Below are positions 58,426 to 64,000 of a stretch of DNA of 64,000 bases, piece after piece. The notes beneath the pieces are model-generated. The model had not been told where the DNA came from. It was given only the letters and a program-made list of their open reading frames with translations, and searched no databases. The stretch comes from Paractinoplanes abujensis (GTDB lineage Bacteria > Actinomycetota > Actinomycetes > Mycobacteriales > Micromonosporaceae). A program made the position numbers and the translations under genes. Numbering within the stretch: position 1 is the stretch's first letter; each line of letters starts with the position of its first letter. The stretch lies in contig NZ_JACHMF010000001.1 of NCBI RefSeq assembly GCF_014204895.1, positions 5,952,001 to 6,016,000 on the forward strand, given 5' to 3'.

Positions 58426-58569
58426 GTCCTCCGCTACCTGACACTGGGGTTTGGGGCTGGCTGTGCAACGTCTTACCCGAGTACGTTGACGGACTCGGAC
58501 CAGCCGCGGCACCCGCGGTCTTCGAAGCGCTGAAGACATGCGGGAGTGGACGCTGCGCGCCAGCTAGCC

Positions 58570-58599
58570 AGTGTACGCGCGCCGCACGGGCCACGCCAA
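58570..58599 (-). promoter_or_regulatory. Candidate promoter for infA-rpmJ-rpsM
   Basis: On the minus strand TTGGCG (58594-58599) and TACACT (58570-58575) are separated by 18 nt, resembling an actinobacterial primary-sigma promoter. It lies about 145 bp upstream of infA in the gap after the DUF1707 genes. Identified by eye. Confidence 0.45.
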
Positions 58600-58665
58600 A
58601 CCGAGGTCGCCCTGACCCGAGGTCGGGTGTGTCGTGACCTTGGAAACCGGACGAAAGCCCCCAGA

Positions 58666-59298
58666 TCACTCGTCCGGGGTGGGCCGACGGGGCTTGGGTG
58701 GCAAATCACCACGCGAGATCGCCTCCGCGACGAACGCCTTGCGCTGCTCCTTGGTCGGCTTGGCGGGCAGCTCCCCGGCCGCGATCGCCCGGCGGTAGAG
58801 CGACTTGCGTTCCTGCTTGTGGGCGCGCAGGCGGCGCCGGTGCTCCAGCTCGACGGCGTGCTTGCGCGGCTCGCCGTGGGCCAGACCGGCCGCAGTCCGC
58901 AGCAGCAGCACGATTCCCCACGGCCCGAGCACCCAGACCGGCCAGTAGAAGACTCCGTCATTGCTGGCCAGGAAGGCGACGCCCCAGATCAGCGTGAGAA
59001 ACGCGGCCGTCCTGGCCCACGGCCCCCACACGTCGGCCAGCCACGCGCCGGTCGCCTTCTCCTCTACCTGCACCGGGCTGGGCTGCGGCGTGGCCGGCAC
59101 CACCGGTGCCGCATTGGGCAGGTCGGTCAGCAGCCGGTCGAGGTCGGCGTAGGTCTTGGCCGCGTAGGCACCCTGGACCCGTTCGTCGTACTCGTCGAGG
59201 TCGAGGCGGCCCTCCTCGAGCGCCAGCCGCAACTGCTCGGCGACCTTGCGGCGGTCCTCATCAGCCGCCCGCATCTGCTCCCGGCCCATGCCCTCCAT
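58666..59298 (-). CDS. DUF1707 protein with 2TM-like domain and charged tail
   Basis: A 210-aa protein. The DUF1707 domain (about 8-62: MRAADEDRRKVAEQLRLALEEGRLDLDEYDERVQGAYAAKTYADLDRLLTDLP) is followed by a Pro-rich linker. Two hydrophobic segments (about 95-135, with YWPVWVLGPWGIVLLL) and a long Arg/Lys/Glu-rich cytosolic tail follow. Function unknown. The start at 59298 has GAGGG 8 nt upstream. It is paralogous to the next gene upstream, and both sit between map and infA. Confidence 0.85.
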   Translation of the reverse strand: MEGMGREQMRAADEDRRKVAEQLRLALEEGRLDLDEYDERVQGAYAAKTYADLDRLLTDLPNAAPVVPATPQPSPVQVEEKATGAWLADVWGPWARTAAFLTLIWGVAFLASNDGVFYWPVWVLGPWGIVLLLRTAAGLAHGEPRKHAVELEHRRRLRAHKQERKSLYRRAIAAGELPAKPTKEQRKAFVAEAISRGDLPPKPRRPTPDE

Positions 59299-59328
59299 GG
59301 TGACAGCCCTCATCCAGTACGAGCGGGG

Positions 59329-59766
59329 TCAGCGCCCGCGCCCGAACCGCTGCCCGAAGAAGCCGAACACCAGCGGGATCAGCATCCACACGGGCCACGG
59401 GTAGATCCAGTGCTGCGACGCCACCATCGTGAACAGCCAGACGAGCACACAGACCGCCACCACGCCCGCGTAACCGCCCAGCCAGGGCCGGGCATTGTCC
59501 GGGGCGGGCGCCCCGGCGGCGACCGGTGCGGCCGGCGGGGCCAGGGGCTGGATCTGCGAATGCTGCACCGGGGTCGTGCCGGGCAGGTCGTCGAGCAACC
59601 CGTCGAGATCGCCGTAGGTTTTGGCCGCGTACGTCCGCTGCAACCGCTCGTCGTACTCGGTGAGGTCGAGACGCCCCTCGTCGAGCGCCGACTTCAACTG
59701 CTCCGCGACCTGTTTACGGTCTCCGTCGCCGGCCCGCATCTCTCCCCGTCCCATGCGTCCCAGCAT
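59329..59766 (-). CDS. DUF1707 protein with 2TM-like domain
   Basis: A 145-aa paralogue of the neighbouring gene. The DUF1707 domain is at about 9-63 (GEMRAGDGDRKQVAEQLKSALDEGRLDLTEYDERLQRTYAAKTYGDLDGLLDDLP). A Pro/Ala linker and two hydrophobic segments (about 92-112 and 120-135, WIYPWPVWMLIPLVFGFF) follow, ending in a short basic tail. ATG at 59766 is chosen by alignment to the paralogue's N-terminus; one at 59754 is also possible. The pair probably arose by tandem duplication. Function unknown. Confidence 0.83.
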   Translation of the reverse strand: MLGRMGRGEMRAGDGDRKQVAEQLKSALDEGRLDLTEYDERLQRTYAAKTYGDLDGLLDDLPGTTPVQHSQIQPLAPPAAPVAAGAPAPDNARPWLGGYAGVVAVCVLVWLFTMVASQHWIYPWPVWMLIPLVFGFFGQRFGRGR

Positions 59767-59791
59767 GCCCCAGGGAAACAGCCACCGGTAG

Positions 59792-60625
59792 TCAGGGCTG
59801 ACGCGAGGTGACCAGCTCGCCCAGCCGGCCCCGGCCACCGTCGACGGCCGTGGTCACCCAGACGCCGTCCTCGAGGAGGCACATGGTGTGCTCGACGTGC
59901 GCGGCCATCGAGTTGTCGCGGGTCACCACGGTCCAGCCGTCGGACAGCTCGGCCGTCCGGGGTGAGCCCATCGTGATCATCGGCTCGATCGCCAGGCACA
60001 GTCCGGGCTCCAGGCGCGGGCCCTTGCCGGGCTTGCCGTGGTTGAGCACGTGCGGGTCCTGGTGCATCTCGGTGCCGATGCCGTGTCCGCCGTAACCGTC
60101 GACGATGCCGTAGCGGCCCGCCTTACGGACGGTCTTCTCGACGTTGAACGAGACGTCGGTCAGCCGGCCCCGGCCGTTCGCGGCGCCGCGGGCCGCGGCC
60201 GCGATCCCGGCCCACATCGCGTCCTCGGCGACCTGCGCCATCTTGAGCAGCGCGGGATCGGTCTCGCCGACCCCGACGGTGATCGCCGAGTCGCCGTGCC
60301 AGCCGTCCAGGATCGCGCCGCAGTCGAGCGAGAGCAGATCGCCCTCGCGCAGCACCTGCTCAGCGCGAGGGATGCCGTGCACGACCTGCTCGTTGACCGA
60401 GGCGCAGATCGAGGCGGGGAAGCCGTGGTAGCCCTTGAACGACGGAACCGCGCCCGCGTCCCGGATGACCTTCTCGGCGATCGCATCGAGGTCGGCCGTC
60501 GAGACTCCGGGCGCCACCGCCTCCCGCATCGCGTCGAGCGCGGCGGCGACCACCAGGCCGGCGCCGCGCATCTTCTCGATCTGGTCGGGCGTCTTCAGCT
60601 GGATGTCCAGCTGCTGGCGGCGCAT
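59792..60625 (-). CDS. map: Methionine aminopeptidase, type I
   Basis: A 277-aa dimetal peptidase that removes the initiator Met. Metal ligands are visible in LLSLDCGAILDGWHGDSAITV (two Asp), GYGGHGIGTEMHQDPHVLNHG (His), LCLAIEPMI (Glu) and AAHVEHTMCL (Glu). Length is normal for actinobacterial MetAP I. It starts immediately after the adk stop (one base between) in the secY-adk-map operon. The C-terminal 30 residues are variable. Confidence 0.97.
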   Translation of the reverse strand: MRRQQLDIQLKTPDQIEKMRGAGLVVAAALDAMREAVAPGVSTADLDAIAEKVIRDAGAVPSFKGYHGFPASICASVNEQVVHGIPRAEQVLREGDLLSLDCGAILDGWHGDSAITVGVGETDPALLKMAQVAEDAMWAGIAAAARGAANGRGRLTDVSFNVEKTVRKAGRYGIVDGYGGHGIGTEMHQDPHVLNHGKPGKGPRLEPGLCLAIEPMITMGSPRTAELSDGWTVVTRDNSMAAHVEHTMCLLEDGVWVTTAVDGGRGRLGELVTSRQP

Positions 60626-60626
60626 G

Positions 60627-61280
60627 TCAGCCCCCGTACGACCGCAGGGCGTCGATGGCGCGCACCGTCACGTCCTCGACCGGTCCGGTCGCGTCGATCC
60701 CCACCAGCTTGCCCTGAGCGCCGTAGAAGTCGACCAGGGGTGCGGTCTTCTCCGCGTACTCCACCAGGCGATTGGCGATCGTCTCGGCCTTGTCGTCGTC
60801 CCGCTGGAACAGCTCCGACCCGCAGCGGTCGCAGATGTTCTCCTTGCTGGTCGGGTCGAACTCGACGTGCCAGATCTTGCCGCAGCCACGGCAGGTCCGC
60901 CGGCCCGAGAGCCGCCGGATGACCTCGTCGTCGTCGACCACGAGCTCCATGACCAGGTCGAGCGCGGTGCCCAGGTCGGCCAGCAGCTTGTCCAGCGCCG
61001 AGGCCTGCGGAACCGTCCGCGGGAAGCCGTCGAGCAGGAAGCCGTCACCGGCGTCCGGTTCGGCCAGCCGGTCCCGGACCATGTTGATGGTCACCTCGTC
61101 CGGAACCAGCTGCCCAGCATCCATGTAGCGCTTGGCCTCGACGCCCAGCGGCGTGCCCTGCGAGACGTTCGCCCGGAAGATGTCGCCGGTCGAGATCTTC
61201 GGTACGGCCAGATGGGCGGCGATGAACTCAGCCTGGGTCCCCTTGCCGGCCCCCGGAGGGCCCACCAGCACCAGCCGCAC
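60627..61280 (-). CDS. adk: Adenylate kinase with zinc LID
   Basis: A 217-aa kinase interconverting AMP, ADP and ATP. The P-loop is [10 protein letters not shown] (about 7-16), with [18 protein letters not shown] (AMP/LID hinge) and the LID domain bearing a four-Cys zinc site ([12 protein letters not shown] and CDRCG). GTG is the start. The gene lies 65 bp after secY and one base before map, the standard spc-operon tail. Confidence 0.98.
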   Translation of the reverse strand: MRLVLVGPPGAGKGTQAEFIAAHLAVPKISTGDIFRANVSQGTPLGVEAKRYMDAGQLVPDEVTINMVRDRLAEPDAGDGFLLDGFPRTVPQASALDKLLADLGTALDLVMELVVDDDEVIRRLSGRRTCRGCGKIWHVEFDPTSKENICDRCGSELFQRDDDKAETIANRLVEYAEKTAPLVDFYGAQGKLVGIDATGPVEDVTVRAIDALRSYGG

Positions 61281-61345
61281 CTACATCGCCTCGCTTAGGT
61301 GAATTGAGATCCTCGACGCAAGAGCCCCCCGGCTCCGCGGCGCCA

Positions 61346-62692
61346 CTACCGGAGGAACCCTTCGTAGTTGCGCTGCATGAGCTGGCTCTCGATCTGCTTC
61401 ACCGTCTCCAGACCCACACCCACCATGATCAGCACTGCCGTACCACCGAACGGGAAGTTCTGGTACTGCTGCGCATTCAGCCAGATGAAGAAGAAGTTCG
61501 GCAGAACCGAGATCAGACCAAGGTACAACGCGCCCGGCAGCGTGATCCGGCTGAGGATGAAGTCCAGGTAGTCGGCGGTGGGCTTACCCGGACGGATGCC
61601 CGGCACGAATCCACCGTACTTCTTCATGTTGTCCGCGACCTCGGTCGGGTTGAACGTGATCGAGACGTAGAAGTAGGTGAAGAAGATGATCAGCAGGAAG
61701 TAGACGCCGATGTACAGCGCGCTCGTCGGGTCGGCGAGCCACTTCTGGATCCAGAGCTGGTAGCCCTTGAGGTTGTTCGGGTCGAAGAACTGCAGGTACA
61801 GCTGCGGCAGGTACAGCAGCGACGAGCCGAAGATGACCGGGACGACACCGGCCTGGTTGACCTTGAGCGGGATGTAGGTCGACGTGCCGCCGTACATCCG
61901 GCGGCCGATCATGCGCTTGGCGTACTGCACGGGGATGCGCCGCTGCGCCTGCTCGATGAAGACCACCAGCGCGATGATGACCAGAACCAGAACGATGACG
62001 AGCGAGAACTTGCCCCAGTTGGTCGACTCCTTGATCGTCCAGCCCTCACCGGGGAGGCGGGCGGCGATCGAGGTGAAGATCAGGACGGACATGCCGTTGC
62101 CGACGCCGCGGTCGGTGATCAGCTCGCCGAGCCACATCACCATGCCGGTGCCGGCGGTCATCGTCAGCACCAGGACCGAGAGCGTGAGCCACATCGGCAG
62201 CCCGGTGTTCTCCGGGATGATCTGCAGCGTGGCGTCGTTCTGGTCGCAGGCGTTGCCGAACAGCTGACCGGTCCGCGCCAGGGCCACGAACGCCGAGGAC
62301 TGCAGGACCGCGAGGCCGAGCGTCAGGTACCGGGTGTACTGCGTGATCTTGGCCTGGCCGGACTGGCCTTCCTTGCGGAGCTGCTCGAGGCGGGGAATGA
62401 CCACGGTCAGCAGCTGCAAGATGATGGAGGCCGTGATGTACGGCATGATGCCGAGGGCGAACACCGAGAGCTGCAGCAGCGCGCCACCTGAGAACAGGTT
62501 CAGCAGGTTGAGCACGCCGTTGCCGGCGTCCTGGGAGTTCACGATGTCGATGCACCGCTGCACGTTGGTGTAGGACACACCCGGGCTGGGCAAGGTGGCG
62601 CCAAGCCGGTACAGCGCGATGATGAAGATCGTGAACAGCAGTTTTTTGCGCAGGTCAGGCGTCCGGAACGCACTAGTAAAGGCGGAGAGCAA
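61346..62692 (-). CDS. secY: Protein translocase subunit SecY, TTG start
   Basis: The 448-aa channel subunit of the Sec translocon. Ten TM segments are present, with TM2 plug region FSGGALLQLSVFALGIMPYITASII, cytosolic loops RLEQLRKEGQSGQ and RRIPVQYAKRMIGRRMYGG, and the C-terminal LMQRNYEGFLR. The start is a TTG (62692) with AGGAGGAAGAAG directly upstream; it gives MLSAFTSAFRTPDLRKKLL, aligned with known SecY N-termini. An extended open frame upstream is rejected. Unusually, rplO is not adjacent: about 1.1 kb and an opposing gene intervene. Confidence 0.97.
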   Translation of the reverse strand: MLSAFTSAFRTPDLRKKLLFTIFIIALYRLGATLPSPGVSYTNVQRCIDIVNSQDAGNGVLNLLNLFSGGALLQLSVFALGIMPYITASIILQLLTVVIPRLEQLRKEGQSGQAKITQYTRYLTLGLAVLQSSAFVALARTGQLFGNACDQNDATLQIIPENTGLPMWLTLSVLVLTMTAGTGMVMWLGELITDRGVGNGMSVLIFTSIAARLPGEGWTIKESTNWGKFSLVIVLVLVIIALVVFIEQAQRRIPVQYAKRMIGRRMYGGTSTYIPLKVNQAGVVPVIFGSSLLYLPQLYLQFFDPNNLKGYQLWIQKWLADPTSALYIGVYFLLIIFFTYFYVSITFNPTEVADNMKKYGGFVPGIRPGKPTADYLDFILSRITLPGALYLGLISVLPNFFFIWLNAQQYQNFPFGGTAVLIMVGVGLETVKQIESQLMQRNYEGFLR

Positions 62693-63290
62693 CTTCTTCC
62701 TCCTGCGCGAGGTTACCGCCGCAATCGGCGGATGGGGGAAGGCATCGGTCCGGACGACCGATATCCCTAGCTGGGAACGGACTCTAACAGTCTTGCGGGA
62801 GCGCGGTGTGTCACGGTAGCCGTCACCGCGCGTAGGCATCGACCAGGCCCGTAAAAGACCAGGTCAGACGCCACAAAGGGGATGCTGCCCGAGCTTCGCG
62901 TTCGCAGCGCCGGGAAGACACCCCCACGAGCTTGCGACTAAGCACCAGAGGCACTCTCGTCGCACAAGCTACCAGCGGAGGAGTGTATCAGTTACGCCCC
63001 GCTCGGCAACCAGCAGCCCGCGCGACTGAGCGCGGGGACAAAAATTTTCCGGGGCCCGGAGCGGCGCTCCCTCCCCTGTTAACGACGATCAACCCGGAAG
63101 CGCACTGAACCGGCACACCCGCAGGATCCGCATTGGTTGTGAACATTGACATGGCCGAATTGCTTTGCAAAACAAGCTCATTCCGAATAGAAATGTGCAC
63201 TCCCCATACGCATTGACCATCACTGAATGGCTGTGTTTGCCTTGGGCATCGGCGAACACGGGGTTGGCCGATGTTTACGGGAGGAATCAG
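62693..63290. other. 598-bp divergent region between secY and a secreted-protein gene
   Basis: No gene is supported. It contains a candidate secY promoter (62982-63009, separate entry) and a second -10-like TAGAGT (minus strand, 62781-62786). A leader inverted repeat relates about 62931-62940 to 62961-62972 (AGCTTGCGAC against GTCGCACAAGCT). Bases 63110-63240 are distinctly AT-rich and contain a consensus-like TTGACA (63146-63151) facing the secreted-protein gene. Confidence 0.6.
62982..63009 (-). promoter_or_regulatory. Candidate secY promoter
   Basis: On the minus strand TTGCCG (63004-63009), a 16-nt spacer and TACACT (62982-62987) with an extended TGA just before the -10. It lies about 290 bp upstream of the secY TTG. 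It is expected because rplO is followed by its own terminator. Found by eye only. Confidence 0.45.
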
Positions 63291-63698
63291 ATGCGTCACA
63301 GCATCAGGGCCGTTGCGGTCGTCGCAACCTTGGCCGCGTCCGGAATCGTATTCGCCAGCACTCCGGCCTCGGCCGACGCGCCGGTGGAAGCGTTCGCGTG
63401 TGCGATTTCCGTGACCGCTCCCCAGAAACTGGGCACCTCGACCATCCGGGTCACCGGGAATCGCAACACCGACTGCGGTACGGGTAACTCCACGCTGAAC
63501 CTGCAGCGTCAGCAGATCCCGGGGTTCTGGGAAACGGTCGCCAGCCGCACGCTCAGCGGCGGCGGATTCGGCTCCCTGGACTTCAACTGCAACGGGCGGG
63601 GAACACAGACCTATCGCGGCCAGCAGGTGGCGCGTCAGGTCGGCGGAACGACCCTCGTCAAGAATTCGAGCAACGTCCGCATCACCTGCTCGGGCTGA
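63291..63698 (+). CDS. Small secreted protein inserted between rplO and secY
   Basis: A 135-aa exported protein. It has a classical signal peptide (MRHSIRAVAVVATLAASGIVFASTPASA) with cleavage predicted after ASA (about residue 29). A mature domain of about 106 residues follows, Gly/Thr/Asn-rich and probably beta-structured (TIRVTGNRNTDCGTGNSTLNLQR...NVRITC). Its four Cys could form two disulfides. I recognise no family. GGGAGG lies 6 nt before the ATG. It runs against the ribosomal operon, and a 34-bp perfect palindrome follows its stop by about 28 bp. Function unknown. Confidence 0.85.
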   Translation: MRHSIRAVAVVATLAASGIVFASTPASADAPVEAFACAISVTAPQKLGTSTIRVTGNRNTDCGTGNSTLNLQRQQIPGFWETVASRTLSGGGFGSLDFNCNGRGTQTYRGQQVARQVGGTTLVKNSSNVRITCSG

Positions 63699-63726
63699 TT
63701 GCCGACGCCGGCTGACCGGTAACGGA

Positions 63727-63760
63727 AAGGGTGCCGCACGCGATCGCGTGCGGCACCCTT
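63727..63760 (+). terminator. 34-bp perfect palindrome after the secreted-protein gene
   Basis: The sequence is its own exact reverse complement (arms AAGGGTGCCGCACGCGA and complement, no loop required beyond ATCG). It begins 28 bp after the stop of the secreted-protein gene and can act on both strands. Confidence 0.85.
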
Positions 63761-63770
63761 CGCCATTGCC

Positions 63771-63806
63771 AAAAAGGGCGACCCGATTTCTCAGGCCGCC
63801 CTTTTT
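63771..63806 (-). terminator. Intrinsic terminator after rplO
   Basis: AAAAAGGGCG (63771-63780) pairs perfectly with 63797-63806. On the minus strand the stem ends in a T-run (CGCCCTTTTT), the classical intrinsic form. It starts 9 bp beyond the rplO stop and so cuts the spc operon before secY. Confidence 0.92.
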
Positions 63807-63815
63807 CAAGAAAAA

Positions 63816-64000
63816 CTACAGCTCGGTGACCGAACCACCGGCTGCGGCGATCTTCTCCTTGGCCGACTCGCTGAACGCGTGCGCCTTGATCGTCAGCGAC
63901 ACGCCGCCCAGCTCGCCCGAGCCGAGGACCTTGACGGGCTGGTTCTTGCGAACCGCGCCGGCCTCGAACAGCTCGTCCGGTCCGACCTCGCCGCCGTTCG
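63816..64000 (-). CDS. rplO: 50S ribosomal protein L15, C-terminal part (5' end outside window)
   Basis: The last 61 codons of L15 are visible on the minus strand: GGEVGPDELFEAGAVRKNQPVKVLG, then GELGGVSLTIKAHAFSESAKEKI and AAGGSVTEL before TAG. These match the C-terminal domain of actinobacterial L15, a 23S rRNA-binding protein of the spc operon. The gene is cut by the window end. Normally secY follows within a few bases; here an intrinsic terminator follows instead. Confidence 0.92.
   Translation of the reverse strand, partial: NGGEVGPDELFEAGAVRKNQPVKVLGSGELGGVSLTIKAHAFSESAKEKIAAAGGSVTEL

Noticed and set aside
62693..62839. 49-codon extension of secY upstream of the TTG
   Set aside because: SecY N-termini begin near LSAFxxAFRTPDLRKK, and the TTG has an excellent AGGAGG; the extension is not family-like.

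Overview
The window is GC-rich (third codon positions mostly G or C), uses many GTG and some TTG starts, and carries whiD, a BldM-like regulator, tandem CIRCE elements, a conservon and DUF1707 and WXG100-type proteins. This points to the chromosome of a sporulating actinobacterium. The GroES, GroEL and ribosomal protein sequences look like Micromonosporaceae (Actinoplanes or Micromonospora relatives). No phage, insertion sequence, CRISPR array, rRNA or tRNA was seen. Most of the window is a conserved actinobacterial housekeeping block read on the minus strand from right to left.

Right end (about 54.6-64 kb): the end of the spc operon and the alpha operon, as rplO (partial), secY, adk, map, two DUF1707 genes, infA, rpmJ, rpsM, rpsK, rpsD, rpoA, rplQ, a strong terminator, then truA. 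The usual rplO-secY junction is interrupted by about 1.1 kb that holds a small secreted-protein gene on the opposite strand, two terminators and a new promoter region for secY.

45-53.8 kb: a small TM protein, an RsmC-like methyltransferase, an ABC-F protein, and a complete thiamine operon behind a TPP riboswitch (thiE, thiO, thiS, thiG, tenI-like, thiD, thiC), largely coupled by 4-nt stop/start overlaps. 37-45 kb: a conservon (CvnA kinase, roadblock CvnB, DUF742 CvnC, GTPase CvnD), divergent from a lipoprotein plus ABC ATPase pair that has no permease nearby, then a membrane protein.

28-37 kb: hemD fused to a winged-helix domain, rplM-rpsI, glmM, a DapC-like aminotransferase, an MmpS-like protein and glmS. 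18-28 kb: a WXG100-like/DUF1023 pair on the plus strand; then on the minus strand acpS, nnr, alr, an alpha/beta hydrolase, and the t6A genes tsaE-(ung)-tsaB-rimI-tsaD with a small conserved ORF. 14.6-18.1 kb: a heterodimeric ABC exporter whose two halves have complementary degenerate motifs.

Left end: groES-groEL1 under two CIRCE operators, a THUMP-like methyltransferase, a YbaK deacylase, a xylose-type ABC transporter with a ROK repressor, a Tat-type molybdoenzyme, the developmental regulators whiD and bldM-like, DUF5319, and the 5' part of guaB.

Start codons were chosen from ribosome-binding sites, overlaps and remembered family N-termini. No database search was possible, so family names rest on recognised motifs and recalled sequence.
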